From Chitinophagaceae bacterium (GTDB lineage: Bacteria > Bacteroidota > Bacteroidia > Chitinophagales > Chitinophagaceae): a DNA stretch of 10,962 nucleotides. The stretch is from NCBI GenBank assembly GCA_947489175.1, contig CANLED010000046.1, positions 1 through 10,962 of the forward strand. The letters run 5' to 3'. A program made the translations under genes and the position numbers. Shown piece after piece: positions 1 to 5,511 of the stretch. Positions within the stretch are counted from its first letter, which is position 1; every line of letters starts with the position of its first letter. The notes below the pieces were generated by a model. The model made no database searches. It was given only the letters and a program-made list of their open reading frames with translations, and was not told the DNA's origin.

Positions 1-36
1 AAAATTTAGCCGTTTCATTTAACGTAAAATAAGCTT

Positions 37-786
37 TTAGTCAGGTTTCAGCCAATGTAAAAAACTAGGCAGAACCCTGGCCCAGGTATTTAGATCATGT
101 TTTCCATCTTCCAGTTCTAAATAGGAAATCTGACTACCACCTTGGAAACCAATTTTTTCAAGTTCGCCGATAAGATCAATGGTATCATCAATAGAATCGA
201 TGATACCATTGTTGTTTCTATCAGAAACTTCGTCAAGTTTGCCAGCTTGAAAGAAAAATTTTTGTTGAGCTATCGCTTTTTTAGTTCTAACCTTATTGTG
301 CATTATCCTGTGCTGATGCTCAATGTAACCAGCATCAAGAGATGTGGACCGCCACCAGAATGATCCACTAAAGACACCAACAGCTTTGAACTCCTCTGGA
401 TGGTCCATCGCCACATCAAATGCCATGAGTCCACCCAACGAAAATCCAAGGAAATATTTTTCTTTGAAGGTGTTTATGGAAGAACTCAATTTTACATGGG
501 GAATCAATTCTGAAAAAAGAAAGTCATGGTAATGAGCAGCCCTATCACCACGCTGCAAATAATCAGGAAATCCAGCCACGCCATATTCTTGTTTTCTGTT
601 GGCTCCGGCATGAATACCAACACAAAAAAGGTTTTGAATATGCTCATGGTGCATAAAATCATGCAGATGCTGTTTGAAATTCATCCGATCAAGATCTTGT
701 CCATCGTTAATCAACAACAAATTGATTTCACTTGCATTATCAAGAAAATCAGCACAATAAATGTCATAAATAACCTCTCGTTCCAA
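37..786 (-). CDS. Alpha/beta-hydrolase, esterase-D/Fes-like (putative esterase)
   Basis: A 249-residue protein with the features of the bacterial esterase family that includes enterochelin esterase and esterase D. Residues 22-30 (NLLLINDGQ) match the first core strand and oxyanion region. The nucleophile elbow is GFSLGG at 114-119 with Ser116. The stretch FQAGKLDE near 179-186 is where the acid should lie, probably Asp185. His230 in DGKHDLNTW is the likely catalytic histidine. An acidic loop, DRNNNGIID at 189-197, resembles a calcium-binding DxNxNG loop. There is no signal peptide, so it should be cytoplasmic. The start is a TTG codon at 784-786: an in-frame TAA lies at 835-837 and no ATG, GTG or TTG occurs between. 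The next in-frame ATG (residue 35) would delete a core strand. It is divergent from the ligase operon, so it may hydrolyse or release that pathway's product; this is inference and the substrate is unknown. Confidence 0.82.
   Translation of the reverse strand: MEREVIYDIYCADFLDNASEINLLLINDGQDLDRMNFKQHLHDFMHHEHIQNLFCVGIHAGANRKQEYGVAGFPDYLQRGDRAAHYHDFLFSELIPHVKLSSSINTFKEKYFLGFSLGGLMAFDVAMDHPEEFKAVGVFSGSFWWRSTSLDAGYIEHQHRIMHNKVRTKKAIAQQKFFFQAGKLDEVSDRNNNGIIDSIDDTIDLIGELEKIGFQGGSQISYLELEDGKHDLNTWARVLPSFLHWLKPD
177..211. repeat. Perfect 13-bp inverted repeat inside the esterase gene
   Basis: CAATGGTATCATC at 177-189 is the exact reverse complement of GATGATACCATTG at 199-211, separated by a 9-base spacer. 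It lies in the codons for the acidic NNNGIIDSIDDTID segment. No T-run follows it on either strand, so it does not look like an intrinsic terminator. It may arise from the repetitive Asp/Ile codons or form an mRNA hairpin. Confidence 0.8.
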
Positions 787-852
787 TGAATTGGAGTAGA
801 GAGAAGCCGTTTTATGAAAAGTTTGTGGTTTCGTTTATTTGAATTTAGTGTA

Positions 853-860
853 CAAAAGTA
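853..860 (-). promoter_or_regulatory. Possible Bacteroidota -7 element for the esterase gene
   Basis: On the minus strand this reads TACTTTTG, an exact match to the TAnnTTTG element of primary-sigma promoters in Bacteroidota. It would start transcription near 848, about 60 bases ahead of the TTG start. I found no TTTG -33 element at the expected distance, and an 8-base degenerate motif occurs often by chance in AT-rich DNA, so support is weak. Confidence 0.35.
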
Positions 861-881
861 TATTAAATGTTTGGTTTGGAA

Positions 882-905
882 GTTTAGGGTTTAGCGTTCA
901 GGGTT
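882..905. repeat. Short telomere-like 7-mer tandem repeat
   Basis: Three consecutive 7-base units GTTTAGG, GTTTAGC and GTTCAGG, followed by the partial unit GTT, form an uninterrupted tandem array in the divergent intergenic region. Each unit differs from the first by one or two bases. The origin is unknown; slippage or a dispersed genomic repeat family are options. Confidence 0.6.
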
Positions 906-908
906 GAA

Positions 909-939
909 ATCAATAATTCGGTAATTTCAATCAATTATT
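909..939. promoter_or_regulatory. Two near-identical 10-mers 21 bp apart, possible operator
   Basis: ATCAATAATT at 909-918 and ATCAATTATT at 930-939 differ at one base and begin 21 bases apart, about two helical turns. They sit 28-58 bases upstream of the first ligase start. Inverted repeats TTGAAAT (904-910) with ATTTCAA (924-930), and AATAATT (912-918) with AATTATT (933-939), overlap the same stretch. This is the layout expected of a regulator site, but the low-complexity AT content makes chance similarity plausible. Confidence 0.3.
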
Positions 940-966
940 TCCATAACTTAGAGACAACCAATAAGC

Positions 967-1932
967 ATGATTTCAATGAGTAAAAAAATAGGTATTTTAT
1001 TCGGGAAAGAGCGCAGTTTCCCTGAGGCATTTATCAATAGAATCAATGAAAAAAACATAAAAGGAATCAGTGCAGAGCCTGTGAAAATTGACAAGGTGAT
1101 GCAAGGGGAACCATGCGGATATGCTGTTATTGTTGACCGTATTTCCCAGGATGTGCCATTTTACCGTGCTTTTCTTAAAAATGCTGCAATTACGGGCACC
1201 GCTGTTGTAAACAATCCATTTTGGTGGAGTGCTGATGAGAAATTTTTCAACAATGCACTAGCTACAAAAATTGGTGTGCCTGTACCCAAAACCGTCATTC
1301 TGCCATCACGCGAGTTGCCAGACGACACTACAGATGAATCATTTTCAAACCTAGCGTATCCTTTAGATTGGAAAGGAATATTTGACTATGTGGGCTTTCC
1401 TGCTTACATGAAACCCTTTTCAGGCGGTGGATGGAAAAATGTATATCGATTAGAATCTATGGAAGATTTTTTTGAAAAACATGCAGAAACCAAACAGCTG
1501 GTGATGCTGCTTCAAGAAGAGATTGTATTTGACCAATATTATCGTTGTTATTGCATAGGCAGAAAGGATGTTAGAATCATGCCCTACGAGCCACGAAACC
1601 CGCATCATTTAAGGTATGTTGCTAGTTTTAAACCTTCAGCAAAACTGCTCAAAGAAATGAAGGCTATTGTCCTTAAAATAAATAATTACTTGGGATATGA
1701 ATTCAATACAGTTGAGCTTGCCATCAGAGATGGGATTCCTTATGCGATTGACTTTTGTAACCCTGCGCCTGATGCAGATTTAAAAAGCGTGGGCGAAGAA
1801 AATTTTGAATGGGTGGTAGAAACAGCAGCCAATTATGCCATTCAACTAGCTAAGAAATCAAACAAAGAGATAGATAATTTGAGTTGGGGTGAATACATCA
1901 CCAGAAGTGCAGGTGAAAAGCCCCTAATATAA
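967..1932 (+). CDS. RimK-like ATP-grasp carboxylate-amine ligase
   Basis: A 321-residue cytoplasmic protein with an ATP-grasp layout. The pre-ATP-grasp strand is KKIGILFGKE at 6-15. NNPFWWSADEKFFNNALA at 82-99 with Lys92, then GVPVPKT at 103-109, match the usual N-P...DK...GIPxPxT region. The phosphate loop is YMKPFSGGGWKNV at 147-159 with Lys149, and the adenine-contact strand is LLQEE at 181-185. Glu250 and the DFCNP segment at 262-266 are at the metal site. The canonical motif there is E-x-N; here a Phe occupies the Glu position and Asp262 sits one residue earlier, so metal binding may be altered. Such enzymes activate a carboxylate as acyl phosphate and join it to an amine. Translation may begin at 967 or at the ATG at 976 (MSKK); no ribosome-binding site decides. 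It is the first gene of the set, 16 bases ahead of the YbdK-like ligase. Substrates are unknown. Confidence 0.82.
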   Translation: MISMSKKIGILFGKERSFPEAFINRINEKNIKGISAEPVKIDKVMQGEPCGYAVIVDRISQDVPFYRAFLKNAAITGTAVVNNPFWWSADEKFFNNALATKIGVPVPKTVILPSRELPDDTTDESFSNLAYPLDWKGIFDYVGFPAYMKPFSGGGWKNVYRLESMEDFFEKHAETKQLVMLLQEEIVFDQYYRCYCIGRKDVRIMPYEPRNPHHLRYVASFKPSAKLLKEMKAIVLKINNYLGYEFNTVELAIRDGIPYAIDFCNPAPDADLKSVGEENFEWVVETAANYAIQLAKKSNKEIDNLSWGEYITRSAGEKPLI

Positions 1933-1948
1933 TTGGAAAACACCACTT

Positions 1949-3055
1949 ATGATAAATTATAACATTTTTACAGTAGGTATAGAAGAAGAGTATATGGTGA
2001 TAGATCCTGCGTCTAAGGGACTAATCAGCCACGAACAAAAAATAGTCATTGAAGGCCAAAAAATCATCAAAGAAAAAGTAAAGGCTGAAATGCACCAAGC
2101 TGTTGTTGAAGTTGGAACAGATGTATGTGCCAGTATTGAAGAAGCGAGGGAAGACATCACCAATTTAAGGAAAACGATCAAAGACATCGCAGGATCTTTG
2201 GGGTTCAGCATGGGAGCGGCTGGGACCCACCCTTTCAGTACCTGGCGCCAGCAGTTGATAACAGACCATGTTCGGTATCAAGAAATCGTAAATGAAATGC
2301 AGGATGCGGCCCGCTCTAACCTCATTTTTGGTTTGCATGTGCATGTGGGAATGCCCTCAAAAGAGATGGCCATTCATATAGCCAATTCAGCAAGGTATTT
2401 TTTGCCACATGTCTTTGCATTGAGCACCAATTCTCCTTTTTGGGAAGGCAGAAAAACAGGATTTAAATCATACAGAACAAAAGTTTTCGACAAATTTCCC
2501 AGAACAGGCATTCCGGATTATTTTGACAGTTACAGCGCTTATGAAAATTATGTGAATTTGTTGATTAAAACCAAATGCATCGACAATGCCAAAAAAATCT
2601 GGTGGGACCTACGTGTGCATCCATTCTTTGGAACTGTTGAATTCAGGATTTGTGATGTGCCACTTACTGTAGATGAAACGGTAGGTTTTGCAGCACTTTT
2701 TCAGTGCATCTGTGCAAAACTGTATAAACTTCGGTCAAAAAACCTAAACTACATGATTTATCCCCGGGCTTTGGTTAATGAAAATAAGTGGCGAGCATCA
2801 AGGTATGGGATAGACGACAAATTGATAGATTTTGGTAAAGAACAAGAGGTCAATACACGTGCGTTGATACTAGAGCTGCTTGATTTTATTGATGACGTTG
2901 TAGATGAGTTAGGATGCAGGGAAGCATTAAAAAGCATTCATGTCATTTTAGAAAAAGGTACAGGAGCCGACAGGCAGCTAGCAATTTATGAGAAAACAAA
3001 AAACTTAACAGAGGTGTCGGCTTACATTGAATCAAACTTTTTGGCATCTTTATAA
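1949..3055 (+). CDS. YbdK-like (GCS2) carboxylate-amine / gamma-glutamyl ligase
   Basis: A full-length 368-residue member of the glutamate-cysteine ligase type 2 family (COG2170, YbdK-like, glutamine-synthetase-type fold). Hallmarks in order: VGIEEEY at 9-15 (metal and nucleotide site), AAGTHPFSTW at 90-99, GLHVHVGM at 128-135, NSPFWEG at 161-167, WDLRVHPFFGTVEFR at 219-233, NENKWRASRYG at 277-287 and GTGADRQ at 337-343. Members use ATP to activate the gamma-carboxyl of glutamate, or a similar carboxylate, and couple it to an amine. YbdK itself has weak glutamate-cysteine ligase activity, whereas clustered paralogues may use other amines. No glutathione synthase (GshB) type gene is adjacent in the usual sense, and the ATP-grasp partners are of other kinds, so glutathione synthesis is not the obvious role. 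The family call is strong; the substrate is unknown. Confidence 0.9.
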   Translation: MINYNIFTVGIEEEYMVIDPASKGLISHEQKIVIEGQKIIKEKVKAEMHQAVVEVGTDVCASIEEAREDITNLRKTIKDIAGSLGFSMGAAGTHPFSTWRQQLITDHVRYQEIVNEMQDAARSNLIFGLHVHVGMPSKEMAIHIANSARYFLPHVFALSTNSPFWEGRKTGFKSYRTKVFDKFPRTGIPDYFDSYSAYENYVNLLIKTKCIDNAKKIWWDLRVHPFFGTVEFRICDVPLTVDETVGFAALFQCICAKLYKLRSKNLNYMIYPRALVNENKWRASRYGIDDKLIDFGKEQEVNTRALILELLDFIDDVVDELGCREALKSIHVILEKGTGADRQLAIYEKTKNLTEVSAYIESNFLASL

Positions 3056-3096
3056 CTGCATAAATTCCATCAAAAACAATATCAACCCAAATATTT

Positions 3097-3104
3097 TATA
3101 TTTG
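3097..3104 (+). promoter_or_regulatory. Possible internal Bacteroidota -7 element
   Basis: TATATTTG matches TAnnTTTG exactly and lies in the largest intra-operon gap (53 bases). Transcription from it would begin at or just after the ATG at 3109, giving a leaderless message, or a leader of about 15 bases if the in-frame GTG at 3124 is the true start. No -33 TTTG is visible at the usual spacing, so the call is weak. Confidence 0.3.
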
Positions 3105-3108
3105 CAGG

Positions 3109-3948
3109 ATGTTACTCAACACGGTGAAAACGATTAAAATTGCAATACTCGATTTAAATAATGGTGCTGCTAATGAAGGCATGCGATGCATCAGAGAGAT
3201 GTTGGCAAACTATGGCAAAACAAACAATGTAAAAATTGTTTCCAGAGAATTTGAGGTTAGAAATAAAGAAGAAATTCCATCAACGGATTACGATATTTTC
3301 ATTTCATCAGGAGGTCCAGGGAGTCCACTAGAAAGTGAAACATCCAATTGGGAAAATCTTTATTTCAATTGGATAAAATCCATAGAAATGTGGAATAATA
3401 ATCAAACAAACAGCCAGAAAAAACAGGTTTTTTTTATATGCCACTCCTTTCAATTAGCCTGTCGGTATTTTAAAATTGGTACCGTAACGAAAAGAAAATC
3501 TACAGCTTTTGGCGTTTTCCCAATTCACATGCTACACGGGGCAGAGCATGAAAGGATATTTGCCGGATTAAAAGACCCATTCTTTGGCGTTGACAGCCGT
3601 GATTTTCAAGTAATTGAGCCCAATGAGGAACACATACAGAAAATTGGGGCAACAGTTCTTTGCATCGAGAAAGAACGGCCTCATGTGCCCTTAGAAAGGG
3701 CTATCATGGGTGTTCGGTTCAATGAATACATGATTGGTACACAATTTCACCCAGAAGCAGATTCAATAGGAATGAGCATGTATTTGCAAAGAGAAGATAA
3801 AAAACAAACGGTAATAGAAAACCATGGATTTGAAAAATGGAAATCTATGATGGAGCAATTGAATGATCCAGATAAGATTAGCATGACCAACAGCCATATT
3901 TTATCAAATTTCATCAGGGAATCGATAAAAGAACTTAATTTCAACTGA
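3109..3948 (+). CDS. Class I glutamine-amidotransferase-fold protein (GATase1-like)
   Basis: A 279-residue protein of the triad GATase / gamma-glutamyl hydrolase fold. ISSGGPGSP at 65-73 is the oxyanion-strand loop. Cys111 in FICHSFQ is the nucleophile, FGVFPI at 134-139 is the region after the elbow, and GTQFHPEAD at 210-218 supplies His214 and Glu216, so the Cys-His-Glu triad is intact. The elbow is odd: the family's G-I-C-x-G-x-Q is F-I-C-H-S-F-Q here, with both glycines replaced. It has no fused synthetase domain. It could release ammonia from glutamine for a neighbouring ligase. Alternatively it could cleave a gamma-glutamyl bond as PuuD does, which fits the YbdK-like ligase one gene upstream. 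The start is uncertain: the conserved first strand begins at residue 9, and GTG at 3124 (residue 6) is an alternative to ATG at 3109. The C-terminal 60 residues after the triad look helical and unassigned. Confidence 0.85.
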   Translation: MLLNTVKTIKIAILDLNNGAANEGMRCIREMLANYGKTNNVKIVSREFEVRNKEEIPSTDYDIFISSGGPGSPLESETSNWENLYFNWIKSIEMWNNNQTNSQKKQVFFICHSFQLACRYFKIGTVTKRKSTAFGVFPIHMLHGAEHERIFAGLKDPFFGVDSRDFQVIEPNEEHIQKIGATVLCIEKERPHVPLERAIMGVRFNEYMIGTQFHPEADSIGMSMYLQREDKKQTVIENHGFEKWKSMMEQLNDPDKISMTNSHILSNFIRESIKELNFN

Positions 3949-3969
3949 GTTATTACAATTTTTTATCAT

Positions 3970-5163
3970 ATGATATCTGAAATTAGGAAAGCATTCAATG
4001 AAACATTTAAGCAGGAATCTTATGAGGCTTGCTTAAAAGATATTGAACAAGCATATCCTGCCGCCCTCGATTTCAGAATCGCTGAAACGCCGATTTTTAT
4101 TGATAAAAAGTTCTTAGCACAAATGATGGATGTGTCAAAATTCATCATTGACTTTATCAAAACTGATAATTTCATAGCTTTAACAGACGATGCCATTCCT
4201 GTAGAAGAAAAAGTGAAAAATGAAAGTAAATATCCGCACTTCCTTTCTTTAGATTTTGGAATATGCAAAAATGAAAACGGTGATTTATACCCAGGCTTGA
4301 TAGAAATGCAGGGATTTGCCACACTGTATGGTTTTCAGGTTTTATACCCAGAAATACTGGAAAAACATATTGAAATTCCGGATGGATTTTCTCATTTCTT
4401 CAACGGACTAGATAAAGAAGCATATTTAAAAGAATTAGGCCAAGTGATAGTAGGCAATGCTGACCCCAAAGAGGTTATTATATTGGAAATCAAACCCCAT
4501 AGTCAAAAAACAAGAATTGATTTTTATTGCACAGAAACCTATCTGGGCATCAAAACCATTTGTTTAACTGAAATTCATCAAGATGGAAAAAACCTTTTCT
4601 ATTTTTTGGATGGCATAAAAACACAAATCAAAAGAATTTACAACCGAATTATTTTTGATGAATTGAATGCGTTGAAAGATGAATTAGGTTCAATTCCAGA
4701 CCTCACGAGTGAATTGAATGTTGAATGGGTAGGACATCCAAATTGGTTCTACAGAATTTCAAAATACACCTTGCCTTTTTTGAGACACCCATTTATACCA
4801 GAAACTTTTTTTCTTAATGAGGTTAAGCAAATACCACAAGACTTAGAAAATTATGTTTTAAAACCCTTGTTTTCATTTGCTGGTCAGGGTGTTATCATTG
4901 ACTTAAAAAAAGCTGATCTAGAACAGATAGAAAATCCATTCAATTGGATACTTCAAAAAAAGGTGAAGTATGCTGATTGTATTGAAACTCCAGAAGAACC
5001 CGCAAAAGCAGAAATAAGGTTGATGTATTCGTGGAAGGATGGTGATGAAGAACCCAAATTATTGACTAATTTAGCACGCGTAAGTAAAGGTAAAATGATA
5101 GGCACCCGATACAACAAAGACAAAACATGGGTTGGAGGAACGGTTGCTTATTTTAAATTATAA
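3970..5163 (+). CDS. Putative circularly permuted ATP-grasp ligase
   Basis: A 397-residue cytoplasmic protein. The C-terminal third carries recognisable ATP-grasp elements: YVLKPLFSFAGQGV at 295-308 (Lys298 and the glycine-rich phosphate loop), WILQKKV at 326-332 (adenine-contact strand), EIRLMY at 348-353 and NLARVSKG at 367-374. No E-x-N metal motif follows. Instead a DFG...PGLIEMQGF segment sits at 95-116, with Glu112-x-Gln114 resembling E-x-N but placed N-terminally. That order is the signature of circularly permuted ATP-grasps such as glutathionylspermidine synthetase and eukaryotic glutathione synthetase. The middle segment IKRIYNRIIFDEL (219-231) also fits that group. Expected chemistry is ATP-dependent amide bond formation. 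It follows the GATase-like gene by 21 bases and precedes the cupin by 9, so co-transcription is likely. The family call rests on motifs only, the permutation is inferred, and the substrates are unknown. Confidence 0.68.
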   Translation: MISEIRKAFNETFKQESYEACLKDIEQAYPAALDFRIAETPIFIDKKFLAQMMDVSKFIIDFIKTDNFIALTDDAIPVEEKVKNESKYPHFLSLDFGICKNENGDLYPGLIEMQGFATLYGFQVLYPEILEKHIEIPDGFSHFFNGLDKEAYLKELGQVIVGNADPKEVIILEIKPHSQKTRIDFYCTETYLGIKTICLTEIHQDGKNLFYFLDGIKTQIKRIYNRIIFDELNALKDELGSIPDLTSELNVEWVGHPNWFYRISKYTLPFLRHPFIPETFFLNEVKQIPQDLENYVLKPLFSFAGQGVIIDLKKADLEQIENPFNWILQKKVKYADCIETPEEPAKAEIRLMYSWKDGDEEPKLLTNLARVSKGKMIGTRYNKDKTWVGGTVAYFKL

Positions 5164-5172
5164 ATATTTATT

Positions 5173-5490
5173 ATGCCGCATTTAGATGAAATTAAAAAGA
5201 AATTACTGACAGAAGGAATTAATGGACAGTATGTTCATGGAGAAAAATCAACTTTTGGATACGTTACCATAGACAAAGGCAGTGCACTGCCCGCACACCA
5301 GCATCCACATGAGCAAATTACCATGATGATAGAAGGTAATATGGAAATGACCATAGGGGATGATACCTATAATTTACTACCAGGCACCATTCAAGTAATA
5401 CCATCAAACGTTATGCACTCTGCCATAGCACATACTGATTGTAAACTGATTGACATATTTACGCCAGTGAGGGAGGAATATAGGTTTTAA
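5173..5490 (+). CDS. Small single-domain cupin
   Basis: A 105-residue protein that is almost entirely one conserved beta-barrel. Cupin motif 1 is seen from Gly36 to Gly54 with HQHPHEQ at 42-48: His42, His44 and Gln48 are the expected metal ligands. Motif 2 includes PGTIQVIPSNVMH at 70-82 with His82 as the fourth ligand. A bound divalent metal is therefore likely. Single-domain cupins of this size include dioxygenases, isomerases and ligand-binding proteins, and nothing in the sequence selects among these. It is the last gene of the plus-strand set, 9 bases after the ATP-grasp gene, which suggests a tailoring, epimerising or product-binding role in the same pathway. The terminator hairpin overlaps its last codons. 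Confidence 0.85.
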   Translation: MPHLDEIKKKLLTEGINGQYVHGEKSTFGYVTIDKGSALPAHQHPHEQITMMIEGNMEMTIGDDTYNLLPGTIQVIPSNVMHSAIAHTDCKLIDIFTPVREEYRF

Positions 5491-5511
5491 CCCCTATTCC
5501 TCACTGTTTTT
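5465..5511 (+). terminator. Intrinsic terminator overlapping both convergent stop codons
   Basis: CAGTGAGG (5465-5472) pairs perfectly with CCTCACTG (5499-5506). The stem continues as AATA/TATT and GG/CC around small bulges to a loop near TTTTAACC. Five Ts follow at 5507-5511, so it reads as a terminator for the plus-strand operon. There is no equivalent T-run in the minus direction. The hairpin spans the cupin stop (5488-5490) and the adaptor-gene stop (5494-5496). Confidence 0.68.

Noticed and set aside
1..36. Terminator downstream of the esterase gene
   Set aside because: The 36 bases available show only a weak AT-rich imperfect palindrome with no stable stem and T-run; the region continues beyond the window.
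142..789. Three plus-strand open frames (142-363, 344-532, 526-789) opposite the esterase
   Set aside because: They lie antisense to a gene with clear family motifs, overlap one another, and show no recognisable domain.
944..951. TAACTTAG as a -7 element for the ligase operon
   Set aside because: It matches TAnnTTTG at one base fewer than needed, has no -33 partner at the right spacing, and would give a very short leader.
1949..3055. Classical glutathione synthesis role for the GCS2 ligase
   Set aside because: No ordinary GshB neighbour is present, and the adjacent ATP-grasps and GATase-fold protein are of different types.
1957..4322. Minus-strand open frames at 1957-2211, 3747-3944 and 4020-4322
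   Set aside because: All lie fully antisense within well-supported ligase or GATase-like genes and have compositions typical of shadow frames.
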